A DNA stretch of 38,085 bases from Streptomyces halstedii. Lineage in GTDB: Bacteria; Actinomycetota; Actinomycetes; Streptomycetales; Streptomycetaceae. The DNA lies in contig JOAZ01000037.1 in the NCBI GenBank assembly GCA_000720535.1, forward strand, positions 1 to 38,085, written 5' to 3'. The notes beneath the pieces are model-generated. The model was not told the origin of the DNA. It was given only the letters and a program-made list of their open reading frames with translations, and did no database searches. Shown here in pieces: positions 1 through 9,700 of the stretch; within the stretch, counting starts at the first letter, position 1; each line of letters begins with the position of its first letter. The position numbers and the translations under genes are program-made.

Positions 1-95
1 GTCTCCTCCGGAGACATGACGCGCCGTCACTACGTGACGGAGCGTTGCGCGTCGCTCCGCGACGCAATATGTAACGCCGCTCCGCGGCGTTACAT
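1..95. repeat. Candidate telomere: four triloop hairpins
   Basis: Four hairpins follow one another from base 1. Stems are 1-6/10-15 (6 bp, loop TCC), 24-30/34-40 (7 bp, loop TAC), 49-55/59-65 (7 bp, loop TCC) and 69-80/84-95 (12 bp, loop TCC). Read on the opposite strand, which would form the 3' overhang of a left end, the loops are GGA, GTA, GGA and GGA. All fit GNA, the triloop class with a sheared G:A pair known from Streptomyces telomeres. The sequence does not match the canonical Streptomyces telomere that I remember, and a few terminal bases may be missing. A further TCC-loop hairpin lies at 222-232. Confidence 0.6.
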
Positions 96-870
96 TGGCT
101 GACTAGGAGGGATCGGGCCGGCCTCTCGCTTCGCCGTTACAAAAATCTGCAGGGCGCCTGCCTTTGACCTGCGAATTTATCTTTAGAAGGTCTCCATTCT
201 GGGCTGAAGTCGACTGAAGCTCCCCTCCGGGGCACACTCCTCCCCCTCTAAATGTGTACCCATTTTGTAACGCTCGCTTGTTCGGTACATAATTTACGTA
301 ACGGCTACTCTCTGTAACTTGAGTAGTGGTCTGAACCTCTCGCGAAATATTCGGCGCCCATAAAAGGGGCCAAATGAGGAACCCCTGCCACTTGCTAGGG
401 GAACTCTGTAATTCACAGAAAAGGTAGCTGCATTCCTTGGTGCACCCGCTCGCGTTACAACCTTATCTATTTTCTGGTGAGGTGTTGAGGATTCCGTGAC
501 CAAGGTAGTCAGTGCGGGAATTACATAACCATTCGGCAGCGATGCCACCAACAAGTAGGTGTCCATCGGGCAGTTCCAACAGTCAGATAGTCGCGCCTGC
601 TCGCCTGACGCCCAGACGACGACGTTCAACCAACACTTCCTTGCAAACATCACATCTCGCAGAGCACGGAGTGGCGTTGTCTTTTGGGGCCCGGCAACCG
701 TGCCCCCGCACGGTGCAGTGTCGTTAGCCTCGATCTTGCATGACGGTCCGCTGACGGAGTCGGTGGACTGTTTCGCTTTCGGTGGCTGATGGCGGGCATT
801 CAGAGGGCCCGAGTGTCGCCTCGGGTGGACGCCGGGTCCCACTGCTCCGGGCTGGTTCCTCTTCTTGTAG
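96..870. other. Telomere-proximal non-coding stretch with repeated motif
   Basis: I find no convincing gene here; open frames on both strands lack the third-position GC bias of the real genes. Variants of ATTATGTAACG recur in both orientations, at about 133-141, 262-272, 283-293 (inverted), 291-302, 450-458 (inverted) and 517-527 (inverted). The 12-mer at 266-277 and the 11-mer at 283-293 recur exactly at 9959-9970 and 9933-9943, upstream of the Tap-like gene. Base composition is lower in GC than the rest of the window. Possible roles are protein-binding sites for end replication, or origin iterons. Confidence 0.45.
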
Positions 871-894
871 GGACAGGGGAATCCGCTGGTCACA

Positions 895-1640
895 GCCGGG
901 GTTCGGCAGGAGCGCAAGCCGTTCAAGGACGGCGGATATCTCGCCGGTCCAGGGCCAGTGGCGGGCAAGGCGGAGGATGCGGCGTCGGCCGGTGGTGACG
1001 AGCTGGGCGGCCGCAGAGAACAGGCGGAACCGCAGTCGGCGGGGCTCCCAGAGACGGGCCTGGTCGGTCAGGGGCGACCATGGGCATCCAGGCCAGCAGG
1101 TCAAGCGCGATCTGGACAATCTCCAGCCAGACCTTGTTCTGCGCGGTGTGGTGCAGGGGCAGGTTGCGTAGGCCGGTGGACCGGGCGGCGCAGATGCGGT
1201 CCTCGGCCCGGGCCCGCAGCCGGTGACGGAGTTCGAGCTCGGCGGTCGGCCGGTCAGGAGTGTTGGTGGCGAAGCTGGTGATTCGCATGCCGTCCGCGTC
1301 CGTGATCCTCAACTGGGCACCGGGGTGCGGCCGTTCCTTGCGGAGGATCAGCCGCATCCCCTTCGGCCAGCCGTCCAGCAGGCTGCCGGTGAGCTCGGGG
1401 ACCTTCAGCACATGTTCGTGGATCACTTCGGTGACCGTCATGCCGACCGAGTAGGACAGCCAGCGTCCTCGCCTGGCGAGCCTGCAGCAGCACGCCCAGC
1501 CGTTCCACCGCGCCCGGACACCGCACGTCCGCCGCCCGGGCCAATTCCTCTGACTGAGCGAGCATCGCGTTCCACCAGGCGTCACCCAGGACCGCCCGGG
1601 CATCCTGACCGGCTCCCACAACCTGTTCCCCTGCCCGTAC
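895..1640 (-). pseudogene. IS1380-family transposase remnant
   Basis: The minus strand encodes the C-terminal half of an IS1380-type DDE transposase, split over three frames. Recognisable blocks are WLSYSVGMTVTE near 1465, RITDADGMRITSFATNTP near 1280, and WLEIVQIALDLLAWMPM, followed in another frame by RLFSAAAQLVTTGRRR and LARHWPWTG, ending at LPNPG near 895. Frameshifts fall near 1475 and 1080. The N-terminal half is missing or unrecognisable, and I see no terminal inverted repeats. The relic is not functional and is typical of subtelomeric DNA. Confidence 0.8.
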
Positions 1641-1798
1641 TGCCTGCTCAAGCTCCCCGGTGGACCCGGTGGCGTGAGAATGGCATGGCGTGGCCTTTCG
1701 TCACGCATGCGACGACAACGGCACGTACTCTCACGGGCGCGCAGCCGTGTCCCGTTTCGCCCGAGATACTGAACGTCTTGGCCGCGGCGAACGCTTCG

Positions 1799-2343
1799 TT
1801 ACAGGTCGTTGGAGTGGAGGACCTGGTTCGCCACCGCGAGGAACGTGATCTGGGTGGCGTTGACCGATTCCAGGGCCCTCAGCCAGTCGGTTCGTTCTTC
1901 GTCCGTATGGTTGGCCACGCTGTAGTTCAGGCGGGTCCGGAACGCTGCCTCGACTGCCAAGGTAATGGCCTCAACGGCCGGCTGCATCGCTGGCCTTGGA
2001 CCGACCAGGTCTCGATGCGTCGCATAGCCAGCGCCAAGCTTTCGCGGCTCTCGTGCAGCCTCCCTGTGGCTTGGGCTATCTCCCTGCTCGGCGGATCGTT
2101 GTCGTCGATGAACGGATCTTCTTGCGCGGTTATCAGGTCTTGCAGCCGCTTCTTGACGCCGTCGTATGCGGCCAACAGTTCTGTGTAGGCGGCCAGACGC
2201 TGGTCGAGCAGCCAGTTGCGTTGTTGTTCGCGGCCTTCGGTGAGTGCCTGGTTCACCGCCGAGCGGGCTGTAATCCATCCGCCTAGCAGTCCGCCGATGG
2301 CAGCCGCGATGCCCGCGAGGACGGCCCCCCATGCTTCATTCAT
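1799..2343 (-). pseudogene. Small membrane protein gene with frameshift
   Basis: The first frame starts at ATG 2343. It encodes a membrane helix at residues 5-27 (VLAGIAAAIGGLLGGWI) and then a charged helical region to about residue 117. The continuation, containing ITLAVEAAFRTRLNYSVAN and ending LHSNDL at 1799, lies in another frame. The break is near 1985-2000. The plan (N-terminal membrane anchor plus a cytoplasmic helical domain of about 150 residues) resembles the intact gene at 37172, though I see no clear sequence identity. Function is unknown. If the frameshift is an assembly error, the gene would be intact at about 180 residues. Confidence 0.5.
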
Positions 2344-2472
2344 GGGAGCATCTTGGTCCCGTCCTCTGAGGTTGGGGAGAGGGCGGTCATCCCTTATGCC
2401 TCCGAGTGCTTTTCGGCGGGCGGCATGTCGTATGGCCGCGACAGACGCGTGCGACTCGCAGCCTCGACCAGG

Positions 2473-2784
2473 TCACCGCACCTGCGTCACCGACGCCCGG
2501 ACGACGAGGTCCTGACACTCCCCCGAAGACTGTCTCTGGCTGGGTCGGGCCTGCAGCAGAGTCGGCCCGGCTCCATCCGCGGCACCCGAATGCGTTCGAG
2601 AAGGAGCGTGCGCATGTGCCCCGGCGCTCGCCTCCCTCGTCGTTACGACCGGCCGCGCCGTCCGCGAGCCCGCTACAGCAACCCACACGAGCTGCCGCTC
2701 GGCGCTGTTCTGCAGGACGGACAGATCGAGCTCGATGACGAGACCGTGAGATGTCAGGTCCAGCGGAATCTGAGCAATGATCAT
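2473..2784 (-). CDS. Hypothetical protein, doubtful
   Basis: This open frame starts at ATG 2784, with AGGGGG eight bases upstream. The first 35 residues or so (MIIAQIPLDL then SHGLVIELDLSVLQN) look protein-like. The rest is rich in Ala, Arg and Ser and looks like read-through of non-coding DNA. No family is recognised. Its far end overlaps a sequence repeated in diverged form at 6068-6142. It may be a truncated gene. Confidence is low. Confidence 0.25.
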   Translation of the reverse strand: MIIAQIPLDLTSHGLVIELDLSVLQNSAERQLVWVAVAGSRTARPVVTTREASAGAHAHAPSRTHSGAADGAGPTLLQARPSQRQSSGECQDLVVRASVTQVR

Positions 2785-2875
2785 CTCCGGCCCCCTGCTT
2801 GATCGCTAAACCAACCCCTTCCTCCTTTGGGAGCCGGTAGCTTGGTCCCTCGAAGTTCTTCCGAGGGGGTAGTAC

Positions 2876-3346
2876 GTGCTGGATGTTGCTCTGCTGTCAG
2901 TCGGCTGCACGTGGCTCTTCAAGAAGGCGAGGCGGGTCGCAGCGCGTGCCGACCAGCACATCGACGAGACGTTGGATGCGGCGGTGGACCGGCTTTTTCA
3001 GCTGGTCTCGGCGAAACCAGAGGCGGCCCCTCTTCTGGCCCGGATTGAGCAGGAGGCCGAGGACGGTCTCACGGAGCCGAGCCCGCGGACGCGGCGTCGG
3101 CTGGAGGACGCACTCGCCCAGGATGCGGAAGACGACACCGACTTCGCGACCGACTTGGAACGGGCTATCAAGGCCATCCGCGACGCGGAGAACGGATCCG
3201 CAGCGGGCGTGCAGGCGAACAGCGGCGGGGCGGCAGCTCAGCAGATGAACATCCAGGCTGACAACAGCGGCGTGGCGGCTGCCGTGATCAACGGCGGAGT
3301 ACGCATGACCGTAAACCCTTCCCAGCCGGGCGCAGCCCAGGGCTGA
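2876..3346 (+). CDS. Small helical effector-like protein with C-terminal amyloid-type motif
   Basis: The gene encodes 156 residues from GTG 2876, with GAGGGGG six bases upstream. A short hydrophobic N-terminus (residues 2-15) is followed by an acidic helical domain (about 20-105) with the pattern ALAQDAEDDTDFATDLERA. That pattern is typical of small actinobacterial proteins paired with NTPases. The tail has a Gly/Asn-rich segment at 125-146 containing SGVAAAVINGGVRM. A related segment, GGVSVGSLHGDFNIF, opens the protein encoded 11 bp downstream. In known amyloid-signalling pairs such matching motifs let an NLR-type sensor template an effector with a membrane-acting domain. This protein would be the effector. 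The pairing is inferred and the toxic role untested. Confidence 0.6.
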   Translation: MLDVALLSVGCTWLFKKARRVAARADQHIDETLDAAVDRLFQLVSAKPEAAPLLARIEQEAEDGLTEPSPRTRRRLEDALAQDAEDDTDFATDLERAIKAIRDAENGSAAGVQANSGGAAAQQMNIQADNSGVAAAVINGGVRMTVNPSQPGAAQG

Positions 3347-3357
3347 CCGCGTCCGGT

Positions 3358-5829
3358 TTGCAGCACCCAACTCCTTCGCCGCCGCCTGCGGAGGGCACCA
3401 ACAGTGCTGCCGCAAGCCAGAACCCCTCGTATTCGTATGGCGGGGTCTCAGTCGGAAGTCTTCACGGCGACTTCAACATATTCCCCGCAGAGAGTCGGCA
3501 GCCCGTAGCGGTGGCCCGAAGGGTGTCCTCCTGGACGGCAGAACAGCTTCGGGTTCACCCTTCGGTCGGCGCCGGCACCCCTCCGTACGTGGTGCGCGAA
3601 CACGACCTTCTTCTGCAGGCGCACCTGAACGGAGTCGGCCAGCAAAGCAGCGGTCTCGTCCTGCTCCTGGGCGCCTCCTGCTCAGGCAAGACGCGCGCCG
3701 CGTTCGAGGCGGTGAACGCGTGCCTGCCGGACTGGCCGCTGATCTGTCCGAGATCGGTCAACGACCTGACGGCGTTGCCGGACGGGCCCGCTGTTGTGTG
3801 GCTGGACGACTTGCACTCCGCGCTGGGGGACGACCAAGACCATGCCGGCGAGGGCATGGCGCGGGCCCTTTTGACGCTCCTGGACTCAAGTCCGCACGTC
3901 CTGATCCTGGTCGCCATGATCTGGACTCATCGCTACACCGCGCTCACCACGCAGCCCAAGGGCAACGAGCCCGACAAGCACCCCCACGCCCGCGCTCTGC
4001 TGGCAGGAGCGACCGAGATCCCGGTGACGGACGTCTTCACCCCCGAAGCGCTGGCGAGGTTCTCGGCAGCGGCGGCAGACGATCCGGACTGGCTGCTGGC
4101 CGCCTGCAGCGCCCGCGCGGATGGCGACCTGACTCAGACGCTTGCCGGCGCTGTCGATCTCTCACGTCGTTACGACCGCGCCGACCACACCGGTGATCCG
4201 GCGGGACCGTTCGGCAAGGCCCTCGTGACCGCTGCTGTCGACGCCCGCCGGCTTGGCTACCGAGGCGCCTTGCCGGTGTCCTTCTTGCAGGCAGCCGTGC
4301 CCGCGTACCTCACACCGAGGCAGCGCCGCGACGCGACGGGGCAGTGGGAGGACGACGCCCTTGAGTGGGCCGATCATAAAGTCAAGAACGTCGCCAGTGC
4401 CCTCACCCCTGTCCTCAACCTCCGCGGCATGGGCGCCGCTCCGGATCTCCGAAACGTGCACGACTTTTTGGAGCAGCGCCTCAGCGAGGGTCGCGCGGGT
4501 GTCTTCCCGCCGGCCAGTTTCTGGTCCGCTCTGGACGAAGACGTGGTTCCGGGCGCCGCGCTGGTCGCGATGGCCACAGCCGCGATGAACTGCGGCCGGT
4601 TTCAGACAGCGGCTCAGCTGCTCCACAGGGCGGTTGTCCTCGGTCCCGCTACCGAAGCATTCGAGTCGCTCTGCAACCTGTACGTCGAGATCGGCCGCAT
4701 CGACACACGCACCGGACTCGACGAGCTCCTAGGGGCGCTCAGCAACATCAGCGACGACCACGCCAGCGCGGGCCACCTCGGGTGGCTTCTCACGAACATG
4801 GAGACCTCGCGTGTTGCTGTGGAGTACGAAGCCGACCGCGCTGTTCTCGCTGAGCGCCTGCTGAGGAGCGCCTGCGAGTCGGGGCAGGAGTACGCGGCAC
4901 ACTTTCTCTACGAGCTGCTCGAGCATCAGGGCCGCGCGGCGGAGATTGCAGCAGCCCCTGCGAGAGCGGAGAAGGAGACTCCGCAAGAACCGGAGCGGCA
5001 CCCGGCCGAAGCCGTGTTGCGAGCGATTGGTCACGAGCCAGGAGCGCTGGAGGCACTGGAGGCGCTCGTGACTCGTGGCGGGCCAGAACTAGATGTCGTG
5101 ATCGCGGGGCTGCAGCGGTTCGACGTCCAGGTCAAGGCGTGGCCCACAGCATTGGCTGAACTTGGTGCCGAGAGCCTCGCGCTCAGCCTGCTCCGCGCAG
5201 GGGTATCCGCTGGCGCCCAAATGGCCGACCGCAACTTGATCATGTTCCTGGAGAGGTATGGCAGCCCTGCTGAGGTGAGCGCCACACACGCAGAACTTGC
5301 GGCATCCAGTGACCGCGGGTTCTTCGACTACTTTCACCATTTCTGGTCAGGCGGGCAGCATCGTAAAGCTGTCGCCCTGCTGAATCGGGCCCGGCGCGAG
5401 AACCGGATTGCTGCCGTACGCCTCGTCGTCAAATCTCTGCTGAAGCGCCACGGAACGGCGCGGCGGACGGCAGAAGACGTCTTGCGCAGGCTGATCGCAG
5501 ACGGTCACGCGGCAGTCGCGTACGATCTCGCTGTCGCGATCGCAGACAGACATGATCCGGATGAACTGCCCGCCGAGGTCGAGTCCCTGTTGGACATCGC
5601 AGAGCCCTATCACCCGGACGCATCACGTCTCCTCGGCCAGCTGGCGATGAACAGGAACAATTTCCCGCGAGCACAGCGCTGCTTCCTGACCGCGGCTGAT
5701 CGAGGCGACAGCAGCGTACTCACAGACGGTTGGCTCGGTTCGGCACTGTTCCCCCATGACTCCACGCAAGCCGCTGCCGTGGGCCGTTTCGGCATCACGC
5801 TCGCAGGGGAGCCGGGTCAGCCTTGGTGA
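3358..5829 (+). CDS. STAND-like P-loop NTPase with helical repeats and N-terminal amyloid-type motif
   Basis: The gene encodes 823 residues from TTG 3358, 11 bp after the effector-like gene, so it is probably translated by coupling. Residues 24-42 carry the motif shared with that gene (GGVSVGSLHGDFNIF). The NTPase core has Walker A GASCSGKT at 105-112 and Walker B AVVWLDDLH at 145-153. From about 400 to the end the sequence is all-helical and repeat-like (TPR or similar), as in the sensor part of STAND/NLR proteins. The order motif, NTPase, helical repeats matches bacterial NLR-like immune regulators. The ligand is unknown. TTG is the only in-frame start I see upstream of the motif. Confidence 0.7.
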   Translation: MQHPTPSPPPAEGTNSAAASQNPSYSYGGVSVGSLHGDFNIFPAESRQPVAVARRVSSWTAEQLRVHPSVGAGTPPYVVREHDLLLQAHLNGVGQQSSGLVLLLGASCSGKTRAAFEAVNACLPDWPLICPRSVNDLTALPDGPAVVWLDDLHSALGDDQDHAGEGMARALLTLLDSSPHVLILVAMIWTHRYTALTTQPKGNEPDKHPHARALLAGATEIPVTDVFTPEALARFSAAAADDPDWLLAACSARADGDLTQTLAGAVDLSRRYDRADHTGDPAGPFGKALVTAAVDARRLGYRGALPVSFLQAAVPAYLTPRQRRDATGQWEDDALEWADHKVKNVASALTPVLNLRGMGAAPDLRNVHDFLEQRLSEGRAGVFPPASFWSALDEDVVPGAALVAMATAAMNCGRFQTAAQLLHRAVVLGPATEAFESLCNLYVEIGRIDTRTGLDELLGALSNISDDHASAGHLGWLLTNMETSRVAVEYEADRAVLAERLLRSACESGQEYAAHFLYELLEHQGRAAEIAAAPARAEKETPQEPERHPAEAVLRAIGHEPGALEALEALVTRGGPELDVVIAGLQRFDVQVKAWPTALAELGAESLALSLLRAGVSAGAQMADRNLIMFLERYGSPAEVSATHAELAASSDRGFFDYFHHFWSGGQHRKAVALLNRARRENRIAAVRLVVKSLLKRHGTARRTAEDVLRRLIADGHAAVAYDLAVAIADRHDPDELPAEVESLLDIAEPYHPDASRLLGQLAMNRNNFPRAQRCFLTAADRGDSSVLTDGWLGSALFPHDSTQAAAVGRFGITLAGEPGQPW

Positions 5830-6149
5830 GCAGAAGGCGGGTTCTCGGTCGCGTGAGCTGACGGCCTGGGGTAGCGACCGGTCACCGCTCGGTCTGCTGT
5901 TGCCCCCTTGGGGCCGATGCGTCACAGCCCAGACGACTTCGTCAACGCGCACGTTGCCTTGGGTAGTACTCTTCGGCGTGAGGTCGAGGTAATGGTCGCC
6001 ATGAGAATGCCATGGCGCTTCGTCACTAATGCCGGCAACGGGTGAGCACCACCCGTCAGCAATAACGACGAGGGCACCGCACCTACGCCACTGACTCCCA
6101 GGACGAGACGATCCGACTGGCACTCCCCCGCAGACCGTCACTTGTCGTG
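5830..6149. other. Non-coding gap with diverged repeat
   Basis: No gene is seen between the convergent STAND operon and the Tpg-like gene. Bases 5998-6045 resemble 1676-1725, and 6068-6142 resemble 2463-2535. The two blocks are adjacent here but about 740 bp apart on the left, where the frameshifted membrane-protein gene lies between them. Confidence 0.4.
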
Positions 6150-6770
6150 TCAGGCACCGATGCCGATGTAGGAGACGTAGGTGTAGGCGCCCCAGTCGGA
6201 GTCGAGTTCGGCGATGATGTCGTCCCAGAGGTCTTCCATGGTGTTCAGGTCGCTGGCGACGAGGGCGTCGACGGCGTCGTCCCAGATGTAGCGGACCTGC
6301 CGGTGCTGGATTCGCAGGTTGTCGCGGCGGCGTGGCTCGTCGACGGTGGTCTGATTAACGGGGTGGATCTCGAGGCGGGTGCCGCGGCCGCCTCGGTTGA
6401 GGTGTTGCTTGAGGGCGCCGGGGTTGGTGAGCACATTGTGGGCGCGGAGGTTCCAGTAGGCGGTGTCGATCGCTTCGAGGTTGGCGGGGCGCGGGTGTTG
6501 GGTGCCGCGGGTCCAGGCTCGGATCGTTGTGGGGGTGGCGTGGATGCCGGCGTCGGCCAGGGCCTGGGGGCCGCCTTTGGTGGTGGTGAGGTAGCGCATG
6601 CGGGCTTTCAGGCCACGGCGGGTGTCGACCGGGGATTTGATTCCGCCGTCGATGATCAGGCGTTCGAGGGCGTCTTCGAGGGCGCGGGCGAGGGCGATTT
6701 TTCCGTGGACGTTTCCGGGGTCGCGGTCTGCGCCGTAGTTGCCGAAGTTCTTCCATCCGTCGGTTGACAT
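6150..6770 (-). CDS. Tpg-like terminal protein candidate
   Basis: The gene encodes 206 residues, and its ATG (6768-6770) directly follows the TAG stop of the Tap-like gene. AGGAAGAG lies about 11 bases upstream. Residues 60-95 look like a helix-turn-helix (GGPQALADAGIHATPTTIRA, then WTRGTQHPRP), as at the same place in Tpg. The middle (RLEIHPVNQ) and the acidic helical C-terminus ending in a beta-like tail (WGAYTYVSYIGIGA) also follow the Tpg order. Size is close to Tpg (about 184 residues). In Streptomyces Tpg is covalently bound to telomere 5' ends and primes end patching. Gene order tap then tpg is the known one. Identity is weak, so a DNA-binding partner of other function remains possible. 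Confidence 0.5.
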   Translation of the reverse strand: MSTDGWKNFGNYGADRDPGNVHGKIALARALEDALERLIIDGGIKSPVDTRRGLKARMRYLTTTKGGPQALADAGIHATPTTIRAWTRGTQHPRPANLEAIDTAYWNLRAHNVLTNPGALKQHLNRGGRGTRLEIHPVNQTTVDEPRRRDNLRIQHRQVRYIWDDAVDALVASDLNTMEDLWDDIIAELDSDWGAYTYVSYIGIGA

Positions 6771-9700
6771 CTACTGGGCGCTCTTCCTCGGCAGGGGGTA
6801 CTGGTCTTTTTGTTTCATCTGGGTGGTGAGGCGGCCTTCGGTGAATACGGTGCGCCAGTCGCCAGCGACGTGGAGTTCGTCGGTGCCGCGGACGCGAACG
6901 ACGGTCAGGCCGTTGCTGTGGGCTCGGTGGGACTTATACCAGAGGTTGGCGAATGCCTGGGAGCGGATGATATGCATCCAGTCGGGGCGGCGGATGTCGC
7001 GGTTGACGCTTGATTCTCCGATGGTGGAGGTGAATTTCGAGTACATGGCTTTGATGTATTCGACGGTCACCGTGTCGTCGGCTTCGATGGCGTTGGTGCG
7101 GGTCTCGGTCAGGACGCGGCGGAATTTTTCCAGGAGGCCTTCGCTGGCGCCGGAGGTCCAGCTTTCAGTGATGTGCGGGGTCTCGCACAGGCCGAGGCGG
7201 GCGCAGCGGATGAGGAGGCGGATGGTGGCGTCGTCGAGGAGGACGGGGCCATCTTCGCGGCGGTTGCCGATCGGGTCGGGCAGGTCGGGGTGGTGCCAGG
7301 TAGGGCGGGTGGGAAGGCGGTAGATGCCGGAGCGCTTGGGGTCGAAGCCGCCGTCGAATTGGTGGATCAGGGCGCCGATAGGCAGGTGGGTCTTGAAGGC
7401 GGACAGGAAGCTGGCGTTGGTGTCGAGGGCGTTGACGGTGTTCGGAGGATGGGTTCCGTTTTGGAGGGCTTCCATGAGGTGGGTGTTGGTCCAATTGTGG
7501 CGGCCTTCCCAGATTTCGTCGGCGCCGTCTTTGGTTTTCTTCCGGAGGAATTCGAGGGTTTCCGGGTAGACGGTGTGCTCGTAATTTCCGCCGACGCGGG
7601 TTGCCTCGAACAGAACCATGGCGTTCGGTACGGCCTTTTTCACCAAGGCTTCGGTTGCGGCGGTGACGTCACCGTCGTGATCGCGGAGGGCATCGTCGAC
7701 GGCACGGGTGATCATGCCGGTGAAGTAGCTGTAGTCCCGGTTTGCGTAGCCGCCTTGGGGCGGGGGTGGAGCGGTGGTGCGGCGGGGCGATGGCGATGGC
7801 CTGCGTGGGGCGGCGGTGTGGGCCGTCGGGGCGGGCTGGGTGGCCGTGGGGTCTGGGGGTGGGCTGGTGTGGGCTTGGAGGGGTGTCTGCGGGGGCTGTG
7901 CGGAGGTGTACGGGGGCACGGCCGGGGGGGTTGGGGTGACGGCGCCGGCGTCGGGGTCGGGGTCGGTGATGCGGGCGTGGGCGAGGTCGGCGTGGAGGGT
8001 GAGGGTGGCCTGCGGGCCGAGGTCGCGTTCGGTGACGGTGGCGTGGATCTGGTCGGCGTCGCGGGTCAGGGTGATGGTGATGTCGAGGCTGAGCGCGGCG
8101 ATCAGCTGGGGGGCGTCGGTGTCGACGGCGGCGAGGACGGGGAGTTCGTGGGTGCGGGCCAGGTGGGCGAGGGCCTGGGCGGCGTCGGTGATCTGGGCCG
8201 GGCCGGACAGCGGCAGCCGGGGGTCCTCGGTGGTCTGGAGGCGGTCGACCACGACGAGGGCCAGGCCGGGCAGGTCCGGGACGCTCTCGGCGATCGCGTC
8301 GGTGGTCAGGTCGGTGCCGTCGTCGATGTAGAGCGGGGCTTGGGCCAAGTGGTGGTGGAGGGCCGCGGTGTCGTCCTGTTCGGTGGGGGTGAGGCGGCCG
8401 GCTCGCAGGCGGCGGTAGTCGACGGGCAGGTGCGCGGCGACGATGCGTGCGGCGATGTCGGCGCGGGTGAGTCCGGAGGCGGCGTACAGGACGGGTTGGT
8501 GCTGGTCGAGGGCGCTGGTGCGGGCGGCGGCGGTGGCGATCAGGCTGGATCCGGCGCCCGGGGCGGCGGCGACGAGGTAGAAGCGGCCGGGCTGGAGTCC
8601 GCCGAGGACGTCGTCCAGGGGGCGGATGCCGGTCGACAGGCCCATCAGGGGTGTGGGTGTGGTGGTTTCACCGGTGGGGGCGGTAGTCGGGAGGACGGTG
8701 TCGAGGGCTTGGGCGAGCGCGGCCAGGCGTCGCGGGGTGCGCGGCGCAGCGATGGTTGGTGTGCCGCCGGCCGGGAGGGCGGGCTCGTGGCCGGTGCCGG
8801 GCATCGCGGGAGCGGGGGCCGGCGGGCTCGGCTCGGGCGGGGTCGAGGGCGGTGCTGGGAGGGCGGTCGGCGGTGTGACCGGGTGCTGGAGTGCGGGAGC
8901 GGCGGGGCTGGGGTCGGCAGCGGCTGGCGGGCCCGTGGGGGCGGTCGGTGGGGCTGGGGTGGTGCCGGGTGAGGCGGGGGACGTATCGGCAGGTGCAGGC
9001 GTGTCGTGGGCTGCCGGTTCCGGCTGGAGTTCCGAGGACGTGGTGGGGGCAATGGCCGCTTCGGCAGAGGGAGTTGCCGACGCGGGTGCGAGGTCTTTGG
9101 CGGCTTCGTCTGCTGGTGTGGCCGGAAGGGGGTTCTGGACTGTCTGCAGGCCCTCGGGGGGTGGGGTGGAGTCCGGGGCTGATGTTGCCGCCGGGGCCGC
9201 TGTGTCAGGCGCGGGCTCGGCGTGAGGTGCGGGCGGGGCGGGGGTGCCGTCCGCGGCCGCGGCGATCAGTACGGCGACGGGGGTCTTGTGGCGGTACAGC
9301 ACCTGGGGGTGGCCCTCGGCGCCGTACTGGACCAGATCCCCGAGCTGTCTGCGGGCGTCCGCGATGCTGTGGGTGGGGGCTTGGATGAGGGCCCAGCCCA
9401 GTTCGGTTGCGTGGGCGGGGGTGGTGAGCAGCGCGTGGTGCGTGCCGCGCGTCAAGGGGGTGGGGTGCCCTTGGATGGCGGCGTCGATCAGCTGCTTGAG
9501 TGCGTTGCGGGCCCCGTGCAGCGTCGCAGGGCGGGTGGGCGCCAGGGTGTGTGGTGTTCCCGCGTCAGGGGTGGTGGAGGTTGTTCTCCGCTCGTCCAAC
9601 GGGCCCTCAGCTGACTCGGGTTGAGTGTCCTCGTCGTGTCGGCGGCCGGTGTTTTCAGGGAAACTCAGGGGCCAGTGGCCTGCCCAGCGCGGAGCCGGGT

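Noticed and set aside
5623-6141. A 172-codon minus-strand frame at the end of the STAND gene
   Set aside because: Mostly antisense to the coding end of the STAND gene, with poor codon bias in the rest.
7173-8972. A 599-codon open frame on the plus strand
   Set aside because: It is the Gly/Val-rich complement of the Pro/Ala-rich and RecA-like part of the Tap-like gene, not a gene.
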